In this document: positions 25,493-34,345 of the stretch, piece by piece
Layout: each line of letters starts with the position of its first letter
Position numbering within the stretch: position 1 is the first letter of the stretch
The notes under the pieces: generated by a model
The model's database searches: none
Told to the model about the DNA's origin: nothing
Seen by the model: only the letters and a program-made list of their open reading frames with translations
Assembly (NCBI GenBank): GCA_947452455.1
Contig: CANGBX010000008.1
Span: forward strand, 1-64,000
DNA from: Beijerinckiaceae bacterium
GTDB taxonomy: Bacteria > Pseudomonadota > Alphaproteobacteria > Rhizobiales > Beijerinckiaceae
Direction of reading: 5' to 3'
DNA: 64,000 nt
Position numbers and translations under genes: made by a program

Positions 25493-27217
25493 ATGACCAC
25501 GAAGCCAGCTTCACGAAAGACCCTCGCCGACCTTTTTCCCCTTATTTCCCAAGCAGATATCCCGGAAAAGGCAAAGGCTGATATGGCCTCTGCGGTGCGC
25601 AAGGTAGCCAAGGTCATCGGAACCAATCCAGCCCTCTTGCCCGTCGACGCGCAGAGCTTGCGCCGCCGCTTGGAGACAGTCTCTCATCAGCTGGCAGGCG
25701 TTAGCCAGGGTCGCTGGAATAATATCCGCAGCTTGCTCGGGAAGGCTTTGGCCTTGGCAACCCCCATTCTTCCCGGACGCAGCTACACCCCCCTGACGCC
25801 GGCATGGCAGACCCTCGTCGACCGTCTGGAATTTGGTCGCCGCACCCGTCTCCTGCCCCTGATGCGCCGTTTCAGCGAACTCGAGATCTCGCCTGACAAG
25901 CTGACTTTGGCGGATCTTGAAGCCTATCGCGTCGCGATCTGTGAAGACCGCCTCCGCTCCAACCCCGAAAGCACGTGGGACAGTTTGGCCTGGTCCTGGA
26001 ATGCCTGTGTCCGTGAAATCCCCGAATGGCCACAGATCGCCGTCCCGCGCAAAGCCAAACGGGAAATCTATTCCTTTCCTTGGGATTACTACCCACCCTC
26101 CTTGCACGAGGAAGTTCAGGCATATCTTCGCCACATCGCCGGGCATGATCTTTCCGAAGACAGCCCTGAAAGCCCAGCCCGCCCGGCGACCCTCGAGACG
26201 CGTGAACGCCAATTACGCATGGCAGCAGCTGCCGCCATCCACAAAGGTGTCCCGCGTGATCAGCTCACTTCCCTGAAAGAGCTTTTGACCATCGACCGTT
26301 ATGTTCTGATTTTGCAGTTCTTCAAAGATCGTAGCGGCGGCAAGTCCTCCCCGCAAACGCAGCACATGGCATATTTTTTGAAAACTGTTTTGAGGCATCA
26401 TTTGAAGCTCGACGATGATGCTTTGATCCCCTTCGAGAAAATCAATCGCCAGATCAATCCCAAAAAGAAGCGTCGTGGACTGACGCGCAAGAACCGCGAG
26501 CGTCTGCGCCCCTTCGACGACCCTGATGTCGTGAAAAAGTTTCTCGAACTTCCATGGCGCATCCGTAAAGACGTCGAAGAGGACAAGAAAAGCCCAATCA
26601 AGCGTCGCGCTTTGCGCGCACAGCTCGCCGTTGCCATTGCCATTCTGCAGATCATTCCGGTGCGCCGTAAAAACATTCACGAGATCGAAATCGACAAGCA
26701 CCTCATTGCGCGTGGCAAGCACCTCTATCTCGTGTTCGAGGAGGATGAGACCAAAACAGAGGAGCCGATCGACTTCGAAATTCCCACCGAATACAAGGAT
26801 CTCATCGCGTGGTATGTGCGAGAGTACCGCCCTCACCTGCTGCGCACCCAAACAAATGCATTGTTCCCCGGAGAAGGAGCAAAACCGAAAAGCGGGGGAA
26901 CCCTGGCAGAGCAGGTCAAGAAGATCATCTTTGATTATCTTGGCCTTCCCTTCAACCTCCACCTCTTCCGCCATGCCGGCACAAAAATCTATCTCGATGT
27001 GCGTCCCGGCCAATATGGCATTCCCCAACGTGTCCTTGGACATCGTTCATCGACGACAACAATGTCTGTCTATGCCGGGACTGAGACCAAGGCAGCAGGA
27101 CTGCACTTTGCTTCCGTCCTGAGGGAACGCCGTTTATCAAGCGAATTGCCGGAACGTGTCCGTCCTCCGCGCCCTAAAATTCCAAAGAACAAAAACGACA
27201 AAGGGAGCGACAAATGA
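25493..27217 (+). CDS. Large tyrosine recombinase/site-specific integrase
   Basis: 574 residues from the ATG at 25493, which has GAGG six bases upstream; a TTG at 25463 is in frame but less likely. Catalytic residues are visible: Arg391 in IPVRRKNIHE, His490-x2-Arg493 in HLFRHAG, His517 in LGHRSSTTT, and Tyr527 in MSVYAG. About 260 residues precede the core-binding domain, making it longer than usual integrases (about 400) and similar to TnpB of Tn554-type elements. It overlaps the next gene by four bases (ATGA). Confidence 0.9.
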   Translation: MTTKPASRKTLADLFPLISQADIPEKAKADMASAVRKVAKVIGTNPALLPVDAQSLRRRLETVSHQLAGVSQGRWNNIRSLLGKALALATPILPGRSYTPLTPAWQTLVDRLEFGRRTRLLPLMRRFSELEISPDKLTLADLEAYRVAICEDRLRSNPESTWDSLAWSWNACVREIPEWPQIAVPRKAKREIYSFPWDYYPPSLHEEVQAYLRHIAGHDLSEDSPESPARPATLETRERQLRMAAAAAIHKGVPRDQLTSLKELLTIDRYVLILQFFKDRSGGKSSPQTQHMAYFLKTVLRHHLKLDDDALIPFEKINRQINPKKKRRGLTRKNRERLRPFDDPDVVKKFLELPWRIRKDVEEDKKSPIKRRALRAQLAVAIAILQIIPVRRKNIHEIEIDKHLIARGKHLYLVFEEDETKTEEPIDFEIPTEYKDLIAWYVREYRPHLLRTQTNALFPGEGAKPKSGGTLAEQVKKIIFDYLGLPFNLHLFRHAGTKIYLDVRPGQYGIPQRVLGHRSSTTTMSVYAGTETKAAGLHFASVLRERRLSSELPERVRPPRPKIPKNKNDKGSDK

Positions 27218-28311
27218 GTGGCGGCCTCTACGGGCGCGGCAAAGCGCCAGAACGCGCCTGTCTAAAGCCAAAAGACTGGCCAGCTGATGAGCGTCTGGTT
27301 TGGGAAAAGGCCTGCGAACCGGCTAATACCCTGACATTGGACATTGGCGCGCGCGCCTATCACGCGCCCATCTCAAACTTCAAAGCTCAGCAAGGCTATG
27401 GTCGCTGGCTGACCTTTCTGCACTTCAACGACAAAGATGCACTGTCCTTGAAAGCAGCGGATCGCATCACCCCTGAGCGTGTCACCTCTTATGTAGAATG
27501 TCTGCAGGGGCTTGGTAACAGCACCCAGACAATCATGAGTCGCCTGCAAGAGCTCGGCGAAGCAGCGAAAGTCTTTGATACCGACCGTAAGTGGTCATTC
27601 ATCAACAAGCTTGCCGGCAAAATACGCGCACGCCACAAGCCAGCGCGATCCAAGAAACATCTCAAACTTTCTGATGAGCTGGTCGATCTAGGCAAAAGCC
27701 TGATGGACCAGTCGCGATCAGCCACGGACCATTTGGAGGCGGTCCTTCTCTTTCGTGATGGGCTTATGATTGCCCTGACAGCCTATGTGCCCTTCCGTCG
27801 TCGCAACATTGCCGACAACAAGATTGGCAAAAATCTGATCCCGCTCAGCGGCATTTACCTCCTCGCCCTCGATGAGGAGGAAACAAAGACCCACAACGTC
27901 CAAGAACTCTACGTCCCAGAGGATATGATTGAGCCGCTTGACGAATATCTCCAAAAACATCGCCCATATTTGATGTCGCGCAAAGGGCGCTGGACAAAAC
28001 CTGTTACCCAGGAGCTGTGGGTTTCAAAAGATGGCTCGCCGATGACCCAGATCGCGATCTACGATCGGATCCGCCTTCGTACCGGAGAGGCATTTGGGAC
28101 ACCTATGAACCCACATTTGTTCCGCGACGCCGCTGCAACTTTTATGGCCATTGCTGATCCAAAGCATGTGCGGATTTCAGCTCCGCTCCTCGGACACAGT
28201 ACCTTCTCAACTACCGAGCGCTATTACCAGCAAGCAATGTCCATGGAAGCGCATCGCGATTTTGTTGATGTCATCCGTACCTTAGGAGGCACACATGAAA
28301 ATGAAGACTGA
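27214..28311 (+). CDS. Second tyrosine recombinase/site-specific integrase
   Basis: 365 residues. Catalytic residues: Arg in YVPFRRRNIAD (near 195-197), His301-x2-Arg304 in HLFRDAA, His328 in LLGHSTFSTT, and Tyr337 or Tyr338 in ERYYQQ. It has normal integrase length and overlaps the upstream recombinase by ATGA, so the two are made together. Paired tyrosine recombinases of about 360 and 600 residues plus a third protein recall Tn554 TnpA/B/C, although the gene order differs here. Confidence 0.9.
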   Translation: MSGGLYGRGKAPERACLKPKDWPADERLVWEKACEPANTLTLDIGARAYHAPISNFKAQQGYGRWLTFLHFNDKDALSLKAADRITPERVTSYVECLQGLGNSTQTIMSRLQELGEAAKVFDTDRKWSFINKLAGKIRARHKPARSKKHLKLSDELVDLGKSLMDQSRSATDHLEAVLLFRDGLMIALTAYVPFRRRNIADNKIGKNLIPLSGIYLLALDEEETKTHNVQELYVPEDMIEPLDEYLQKHRPYLMSRKGRWTKPVTQELWVSKDGSPMTQIAIYDRIRLRTGEAFGTPMNPHLFRDAAATFMAIADPKHVRISAPLLGHSTFSTTERYYQQAMSMEAHRDFVDVIRTLGGTHENED

Positions 28312-29167
28312 GAACCGGAGCAAATCTCCCAAGAAGAAACTCCACGCATACGCTGGTTATGAGGCGTCGCCGGACTTCCATCTGGAGGTTCTGAACATAA
28401 AGGTGCCGGAGAAAACTGAGCTCGAGGTACTTCAGAAAGAGTTCAATCTATCGGCAACACAAATCCATGACTTGGAGATGCTGCTAAAGCATGTTCACGC
28501 AGATCTTGAGGCGTTCAATACAACATATGCCGATACCGAAGGTCGCATGAAAAAGATCAACGCGGCATTGGAAATCGAAGATGCCCTTCTGAACCTCAGA
28601 GACGTTTTTGAAAGACACCAAAACGAACTCAACGAATGTCTGCCAATCGACGTCCAGGAACGGATCGGCGAAGCGTTTGACCTTTCATTCGCTCGCTTCA
28701 GTGTAAACGATCACGTGTCTTACAAACGCTTAAATAATGATCTCGAGAAGTATTTTTGTGATCAAAAAACGATAAAAGCTGAACAAATCGAACACCTTAC
28801 CCTCCCCCGCCGTCAAGCCATTGGCATGAAAGGAGGCGGGCATATGCTCTGGTTTTTTATCGAACACATTCATCGTCCGATGGCTGTTTGGACCGCCCTC
28901 CACAATGCAAACTCTGGCGGTCGTCCGCGCAAATATACGCGCACATATCTGCTCCACAATCTTGCATCCGAGGCCAAGGGGCTTCTTGGAGCCGTTGCTC
29001 CGACGACCAAGAAGGGCCGCTTTGTCGATTTTGCCATGAGCGTTGTCGAGCTCTGTGGATTGGAGCCGCAAGGCACGGATGCTGCGATCCCCGAAATTGT
29101 TCGCAAAATCCGAAACGGAGGTGATGCCCATAAGGGGGCCTCGAAGAAAAAATCCAAAAAGGTCTGA
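28295..29167 (+). CDS. Unknown protein, third gene of the recombinase operon
   Basis: 290 residues, overlapping the second recombinase by 17 bp with GGAGG before its ATG. Residues 35-125 are rich in charged heptad-like helix (LEVLQKEFNLSATQIHDLEM onward), suggesting a coiled coil. The C-terminal half has GGHMLWFFIEHIHRP, GGRPRKYTRTYLLHNLA, and ends in a lysine-rich tail. There is no recombinase motif. Position as gene three suggests an accessory factor for transposition, as TnpC is in Tn554, but there is no sequence proof. Confidence 0.65.
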   Translation: MKMKTENRSKSPKKKLHAYAGYEASPDFHLEVLNIKVPEKTELEVLQKEFNLSATQIHDLEMLLKHVHADLEAFNTTYADTEGRMKKINAALEIEDALLNLRDVFERHQNELNECLPIDVQERIGEAFDLSFARFSVNDHVSYKRLNNDLEKYFCDQKTIKAEQIEHLTLPRRQAIGMKGGGHMLWFFIEHIHRPMAVWTALHNANSGGRPRKYTRTYLLHNLASEAKGLLGAVAPTTKKGRFVDFAMSVVELCGLEPQGTDAAIPEIVRKIRNGGDAHKGASKKKSKKV

Positions 29168-29224
29168 AATCATGATCGAGCTAATCGGATCTGAAAGGGC
29201 CTTGATCCTTGCGAATGTGCTAGC

Positions 29225-29464
29225 ATGGCAAGGTCAAAAAGGACATCTCGGGTTCACACCCAGACAAAAGGATCTCCTCAAACAGGAGCTCCAAATGCCG
29301 TGCCGCGCCCTCTCAATCAACGCGCACGCAACCGCAAAATACCATGCCGCTGGCTACCCAATGTCGAGAGCGAATTGGGCGAGACAACTCCAGTCAGCTC
29401 TGCCGAACTGGAAGCTATATGTCAGCTCCTTGGGGAAGACTTTGAGGACCTCTTACGTGACTAA
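29225..29464 (+). CDS. Small unknown protein upstream of the serine recombinase
   Basis: 79 residues. The first half is basic and low in hydrophobics; the second half ends SAELEAICQLLGEDFEDLL, an acidic helix. A competing frame in the same DNA is 170 residues long but starts inside the previous gene and is compositionally poor. I favour this frame because its end looks like a folded helix, and it stops 88 bp before the recombinase. Function unknown. Confidence 0.45.
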   Translation: MARSKRTSRVHTQTKGSPQTGAPNAVPRPLNQRARNRKIPCRWLPNVESELGETTPVSSAELEAICQLLGEDFEDLLRD

Positions 29465-29551
29465 GAGAAACGGGGGATTGTTTGGCGCGGCCACGGGCTT
29501 CAGGCTTTTCTCAAACTGGCACGATGATAGCCTCGCTCAAAAGGTGATCAA

Positions 29552-31234
29552 ATGAGCTTCAAACCGTCTTCCGTCCCCACCGAAACGGTGCCCAAACGTG
29601 CTGCCCTTTATTTGCGCGTCAGCACAGGCCGCCAAGCAGCAGGCGATGTCTCAATCCCCTCACAGCGAGACCTGACGAAACGCTATTGCGATGCGCAGGG
29701 CTGGATCGTCACATCAGAGTTCGTAGAGCCAGGAGCATCGGCCACCGATGATCGGCGACCTGTTTTTCAACGCATGCTGGAAGAAGCAGCCTCCCCAGAT
29801 CGCCGCTTTGACGTAATCTGTGTTCATGCCTTTTCGCGCTTCTATCGCAATGGCGCAGAAATGGAGCTTACTATCCGTCGCCTGCGCAAGCAGGGCGTGG
29901 AGGTCATCTCTGTGACCCAACCGACCGGCGACGATCCATCTCAAGAATTGATGCGCCAAATCATAGGCGTCTTTGACGAATATACATCTCGCGAGAACGG
30001 CAAGAATGTTATCCGATCTATGAGGGAATCTGCCAAGCAAGGTTTTTGGAATGGAGCCCGCGCACCTTTGGGCTATCGCATCGTTGATGCAGAAAAGCGT
30101 GGCTCCAAGATCAAGAAGCGGCTCGATATTGATCCGGTTGAAGCAGAAACACTCCGCCTGATTTACAAGCTCTATACAGAGGGTGATGGGCATTCTGGTC
30201 CACTTGGGATCAAAGACACATGTAAATGGCTGAACACCCATGGCTACCGAACCCGCCTTGGTTCGACATTCGGTCTCGGCCCCTTGCACAAGATTCTGAC
30301 CAATGCGGGTTATGCGACCGGCAAATGGCCGTTTGGCAAGCTCAACTCCCGCACCGGCCAATTGCACGATCCTTCGCTCGTCGTAGATGTTCCCGTTCCC
30401 CCAATTATACCGATGGAGCTGTTTGAGCGTGTTCAGGCACGACTTGCGATGAACAATCCGAGAGTGACACCGCCGCGCGTCGTGAATGGGCCTATCCTGC
30501 TTTCAGGGCTTGCCACTTGCGCGACCTGCGGCGCGAGCATGACCCGCACAGGAACAACACGTCGCCATAAGAGCTATAGCTATTACAGCTGCAGCGGGTG
30601 TCAGCGGAAAGGCAAGTCCGTCTGTAAGGGACGCCACGTTCCCATGCCAAAGCTAGACGAACTTGTCCTTCAAAACGTCAAAGCACAACTTCTCGCACCC
30701 GAACGCCTGACAGGTATCCTCGAGGCGCTCATGGAACGACGCTCTGAAAAAGATCAGGCCGTTGCAGATCGCCGTAAATCTCTGGAAGGCGAGTTGAGCG
30801 AAAAGAAGGATAAACTCGCCCGTCTCTATCGAGCGATTGAGGAAGGGGTGATCGATCTCGACGCCGACTTGAAAGAACGCATCAAGATCCTGAAACACGA
30901 ACGAGACATCATCCAGGCCACAATGGACCGGATCGATACCCAAGCCCGTCAAAGCTCAAGCGTCACCCCAGAACGCATCGAGGCTTTCGCCAAGATCATG
31001 CGTGACAAGCTCGACAGCGGCGACACACAAGCCCGCAAGGCCTATCTGCGGTCAGTTATCTCAAGGATTGAAGTCGACGACCAAAAGGTCCGCATCATCG
31101 GCGAAAAAGCCGCCCTGGCGGACGTCATCGCAGGGCGACGGGCACAGGTGGGAAATGTTCGCGGTTTTGTACGTGAATGGCGCGACCTAGGGGAATCGAA
31201 CCCCTCTTTGCTGCGTGAAAGGCAGCCGTCCTAA
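29552..31234 (+). CDS. Large serine recombinase
   Basis: 560 residues. The resolvase domain begins ALYLRVSTGRQ with nucleophile Ser24, and SRFYRN carries a catalytic arginine. A recombinase domain (about 165-270) is followed by a zinc ribbon (CATCG, then CSGCQRKGKSVC) and a coiled coil near 400-460. The last 18 or so codons (from about 31178) read antisense through the tRNA-Glu gene, giving the tail DLGESNPSLLRERQPS. Integration next to a tRNA would regenerate this end. It should catalyse integration or excision of the element. Confidence 0.92.
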   Translation: MSFKPSSVPTETVPKRAALYLRVSTGRQAAGDVSIPSQRDLTKRYCDAQGWIVTSEFVEPGASATDDRRPVFQRMLEEAASPDRRFDVICVHAFSRFYRNGAEMELTIRRLRKQGVEVISVTQPTGDDPSQELMRQIIGVFDEYTSRENGKNVIRSMRESAKQGFWNGARAPLGYRIVDAEKRGSKIKKRLDIDPVEAETLRLIYKLYTEGDGHSGPLGIKDTCKWLNTHGYRTRLGSTFGLGPLHKILTNAGYATGKWPFGKLNSRTGQLHDPSLVVDVPVPPIIPMELFERVQARLAMNNPRVTPPRVVNGPILLSGLATCATCGASMTRTGTTRRHKSYSYYSCSGCQRKGKSVCKGRHVPMPKLDELVLQNVKAQLLAPERLTGILEALMERRSEKDQAVADRRKSLEGELSEKKDKLARLYRAIEEGVIDLDADLKERIKILKHERDIIQATMDRIDTQARQSSSVTPERIEAFAKIMRDKLDSGDTQARKAYLRSVISRIEVDDQKVRIIGEKAALADVIAGRRAQVGNVRGFVREWRDLGESNPSLLRERQPS

Positions 31235-31252
31235 CCGATAGACGAAGGTCGC
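31178..31252 (-). tRNA. tRNA-Glu (anticodon TTC)
   Basis: 75 bases on the minus strand. The acceptor stem pairs GCGACCT with AGGTCGC, with discriminator G and an encoded CCA. The D arm, a five-pair anticodon stem GCTGC/GCAGC with loop CTTTCAC, and a T arm AGGGG-TTCGATT-CCCCT are all complete. Its 3' half is overlapped by the end of the serine recombinase gene on the other strand, marking it as an integration site. Confidence 0.95.
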
Positions 31253-31298
31253 GCATATGTTCCTGAGAGGCGGTTAGGACACCTCTCGAACGGGTTGG

Positions 31299-31327
31299 GG
31301 TATAGTGGGCTGCCCGCGCTCTGGCAA
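31299..31327 (-). promoter_or_regulatory. Likely promoter of tRNA-Glu
   Basis: On the minus strand TTGCCA (31327-31322) and TATACC (31304-31299) are 17 bases apart, about 47 bases before the tRNA 5' end. Confidence 0.55.
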
Positions 31328-31347
31328 GCCTCGCGCGGGCTTTTCTT
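31312..31347 (+). terminator. Rho-independent terminator reading rightwards
   Basis: GCCCGCGC (31312-31319) pairs with GCGCGGGC (31333-31340), followed by TTTTCTT. It would stop plus-strand transcripts from the serine recombinase before they run against recJ. It overlaps the -35 of the tRNA promoter. Confidence 0.7.
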
Positions 31348-31375
31348 GGATGAAAGGCTCACTTTTTGCGATTGC

Positions 31376-33199
31376 TTAGCGCCGCTCGGGCACGGCCATG
31401 TCGAGAAGGCGCATTTGCACCCGCTCGCGCCCGCCCCAGCTGTCCAGAGACAGCGTACCGGCCAGATGCACCGCTTGGCCCTCCCGTGCCTTCAAGGCGG
31501 CGCCCAAAGGGCTCTCCGCTGCCCGGAAGGCCATGACATCAATCCCTGCGCCATCGCCCGCCACGGCACGAATCTTCAGATGATTGGTCCCCACCGGCGT
31601 GACTTTCGCAATCCGGTGGTCGGGCAGCACAAAGACCGGCTCGGGATTGCCAGAACCATAGGGGCCCGCAGCCTCCAGCATGCGCACTAGCTCCGACGTT
31701 GCGCCCGCTGCGGTCAGCGCTGCATCAATCGACAAAGAATCTTGCGCGCGGGCATGCTCGACAATCTCGTTGAGCCTTGCCTCGAGATAAGCGCGGAAAT
31801 CGACAAGCTTGTCTTTCTCAATCGTCAGTCCGGCAGCCATGGCATGTCCGCCACCTTTGACGAGCAGACCATCATCAACCGCCGCACGCACGATGCGCCC
31901 CAGATCAACACCGGCAATGGAGCGCGCAGAGCCCGTACCCAATTTGCCATTCATTGCAATGGCAAAAGCTGGCTTGCGGAATTTGTCTTTCAAACGCGAG
32001 GCGACGAGGCCGACCACGCCGGGATGCCAGCCCTCGCCAGCTGTAACAACACAGGCGCCGCTCTCATCCAATCCCGCGGCCATGGCTTCGGCTTCAGCCT
32101 CGGCAACCGTTTGCACTTCAATCGCCTGTCGCTCGCCGTTCAAACGGTCGAGTTCTACGGCCATGCGTTGCGCTTCTTCCTCGTCTTGCATCATCAGCAA
32201 TTTTGCGCCCATCGCAGCATCACCAATACGCCCGCCCGCATTGATGCGCGGACCGATGAGAAAGCCCAGATGATAGGGTTTTGGCGGGCCATCGGCACGC
32301 GCGACATCAAACAACGAGCGCAAGCCCATGCGCCCGCGCCCGCGCATCACTGCAAGACCTTTGGCCACATAAGCGCGGTTCAATCCTTTGAGTGGCACCA
32401 CATCAGCAATGGTCGCGAGCGCCACGAGATCGAGTTCAGCCAGAAGATCGGGTGCTGGACGATCTGCATTGAAAAAACCCGCATCGCGCAGCAGGCGATT
32501 GACAGCGATGATGACCATATAAACAACGCCAGCCGCACATAAATGTCCAAGCCCTGAGAGATCATCCTGCCGATTGGGGTTTACGATGGCAAAAGCATCG
32601 GGAAGAATTTCGGGCGCTTGGTGATGATCAATCACAAGCGTGTCGAGGCCGAGCATTTGGGCTTCTGCAATCGGCTCGAATGAGGTTGTGCCGCAATCAA
32701 CCGTGACCAGAAGTTTCGCGCCCTCCTGGCTCAGTTTTTTGATCGCCTCGACATTGGGACCATAGCCTTCAAAAATGCGATCGGGAATGTGAATGACGAA
32801 AGGCGTTGCGCATGCAGACAGAAAGTCGCCAAGCAGCGCGGATGAACAGGCGCCATCAACATCATAATCGCCGAAGATCGCAATCTTCTCGCCGCGCATA
32901 ATGCTCTGTGCCAAACGCGCGGCCAAAGCTTCCATAGCCACCAGACTATTGGGCTCGGGCATAAGCGCGCGAATGGTCGGGTTGAGAAAGGTCTCGCAAG
33001 CTTCAGCCGTCACACCACGGCCCGCGAGCACGCGGGCGAGCAGATCGGGATGGCCGTGTAACTGGACGATGGCTTGCGCCCTGCCCTGCGCCTCCAAATC
33101 CAGACGATCCCGCCATGCGCGGCCCAATGCCGATTGCGCAACGCCCAGAAACAGGCGACGCGGCAAAGTCCCGGGGTTGGAATCGGCAGAAGAGCTCAT
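31376..33199 (-). CDS. recJ: Single-stranded-DNA-specific exonuclease RecJ
   Basis: 607 residues, normal for RecJ. The DHH phosphoesterase motifs are present: IFGDYDVDGACSSALL (DYDVDG at 111-116), TVDCGT, and VIDHHQAP. The DHHA1 motif appears as GGGHAMAAGLTI. RecJ degrades single-stranded DNA 5'-3' in recombination and mismatch repair. It is downstream of glpX but separated by a terminator at 33261-33294, so it probably has its own promoter. Confidence 0.95.
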   Translation of the reverse strand: MSSSADSNPGTLPRRLFLGVAQSALGRAWRDRLDLEAQGRAQAIVQLHGHPDLLARVLAGRGVTAEACETFLNPTIRALMPEPNSLVAMEALAARLAQSIMRGEKIAIFGDYDVDGACSSALLGDFLSACATPFVIHIPDRIFEGYGPNVEAIKKLSQEGAKLLVTVDCGTTSFEPIAEAQMLGLDTLVIDHHQAPEILPDAFAIVNPNRQDDLSGLGHLCAAGVVYMVIIAVNRLLRDAGFFNADRPAPDLLAELDLVALATIADVVPLKGLNRAYVAKGLAVMRGRGRMGLRSLFDVARADGPPKPYHLGFLIGPRINAGGRIGDAAMGAKLLMMQDEEEAQRMAVELDRLNGERQAIEVQTVAEAEAEAMAAGLDESGACVVTAGEGWHPGVVGLVASRLKDKFRKPAFAIAMNGKLGTGSARSIAGVDLGRIVRAAVDDGLLVKGGGHAMAAGLTIEKDKLVDFRAYLEARLNEIVEHARAQDSLSIDAALTAAGATSELVRMLEAAGPYGSGNPEPVFVLPDHRIAKVTPVGTNHLKIRAVAGDGAGIDVMAFRAAESPLGAALKAREGQAVHLAGTLSLDSWGGRERVQMRLLDMAVPERR

Positions 33200-33260
33200 C
33201 CCATTCTTTATGCCACAGGCGGGTGACAGGCGTGAGCATGCATCCTGTGGGATAGCGGGG

Positions 33261-33294
33261 AGAAAAGAAAATGGCGGGCTTTCGGGCCCGCCAT
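33261..33294 (-). terminator. Rho-independent terminator after glpX
   Basis: ATGGCGGGC (33271-33279) pairs with GCCCGCCAT (33286-33294). Read on the minus strand it is followed by TTTTCTTTT, so it ends the hom-glpX transcript. Confidence 0.75.
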
Positions 33295-33322
33295 TCTGAT
33301 CTGTGAGTCTGTTTCCGACCGA

Positions 33323-34318
33323 TTAGTCGAGGCGGAACTTCTCCATCTGGCGGTGTTCGCCATGGATGCGGCGCACTGTGCCTGTGACCGAGCGATAGAT
33401 CACTGTTTCAGTCTCGATGATCTCGCGGCCGAATGTGACGCCCTTGAGCAGCGGGCCCGTGGTGACGCCCGTTGCGCAGACAATGACATCGCCGGACGCC
33501 AGTTCCGTCATGTCGTATTTCTTCTTCGGATCCTTGATGCCCATCTTCAAAGAGCGCTCGCGCTTCTCTTCCGTGTCGAGGATGAGACGGCCCTGCATCT
33601 GGCCACCCACGCAACGCAAAGCACCGGCTGCCAGCACGCCTTCGGGGGCGCCACCCGTACCGAAGTAAATGTCAACGCCGGTTGATTCCGACTGCGCGGT
33701 GAAGATCACACCGGCCACGTCACCATCCGTGATGAAGCGAATGCCAGCGCCCACTTTGCGGCAGGCATCGACGAGATTCTGGTGGCGCGGGCGCTCCAGA
33801 ATGAGCGCGGTGATTTCTGACGGCTTCACGCCTTTGGCTTTGGCCAGCGAAAGCAGATTTTCTTCCGGGCTCATGTCGAGATCAATCGTGCCCTTGGGGT
33901 AGCCCGGGCCAATGGCGATCTTGTCCATGTAAACGTCGGGCGCGTTGAGCAGCGAACCTGCGGGTGCCATGGCCATGACGGCGATGGAACCGGGCAAATC
34001 TTTCGCGCACAGCGTCGTGCCTTCGAGCGGATCAACAGCAATATCGACCTTCGGGCCTGTGGCGGTGCCGACCTTTTCGCCGATGAAGAGCATCGGGGCT
34101 TCGTCGCGCTCGCCTTCGCCAATGACGATGGTGCCGTCAATCGGGAGGCGGTTCAGTTCGCGACGCATCGCATCCACTGCAGCTTGGTCAGCCGCCTTTT
34201 CGTCACCACGACCGCGCAGACGCGCGGCTGCGACTGCGGCGCGTTCCGTCACACGCACCAGTTCGAGAGTGAGGATACGCTCGATGATATCCTTCTGCTT
34301 GATGACGAGATCAGTCAT
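33323..34318 (-). CDS. glpX: Fructose-1,6-bisphosphatase class II
   Basis: 331 residues, the standard GlpX length. Metal and substrate motifs are visible: GTIVIGEGERDEAPML, VDIAVDPLEGTTLCA, and FGTGGAPEGVLAAGALRC. It dephosphorylates fructose 1,6-bisphosphate in gluconeogenesis and, in autotrophs, the Calvin cycle. The gap to hom is 27 bp, so the two are probably one operon, as in many Rhizobiales. Confidence 0.96.
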   Translation of the reverse strand: MTDLVIKQKDIIERILTLELVRVTERAAVAAARLRGRGDEKAADQAAVDAMRRELNRLPIDGTIVIGEGERDEAPMLFIGEKVGTATGPKVDIAVDPLEGTTLCAKDLPGSIAVMAMAPAGSLLNAPDVYMDKIAIGPGYPKGTIDLDMSPEENLLSLAKAKGVKPSEITALILERPRHQNLVDACRKVGAGIRFITDGDVAGVIFTAQSESTGVDIYFGTGGAPEGVLAAGALRCVGGQMQGRLILDTEEKRERSLKMGIKDPKKKYDMTELASGDVIVCATGVTTGPLLKGVTFGREIIETETVIYRSVTGTVRRIHGEHRQMEKFRLD

Positions 34319-34345
34319 GTTCGGTCCTTCTGGGCCTTGGAGAAA

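Noticed and set aside
25511-27043. Long minus-strand frames under the large tyrosine recombinase
   Set aside because: The plus-strand frame carries all catalytic residues; the minus frames have none and overlap each other.
25493-29167. RIT element (three tyrosine recombinases in a row)
   Set aside because: Only the first two genes have the tyrosine recombinase residues; the third has no such motif.
29043-29555. 170-codon frame upstream of the serine recombinase
   Set aside because: It starts inside the preceding gene in another frame and has no domain; the 79-codon frame at 29225 has a better-formed C-terminus.
25062-31234. Prophage
   Set aside because: Recombinases and an excisionase-like gene are present, but no capsid, terminase, portal or lysis genes are seen.
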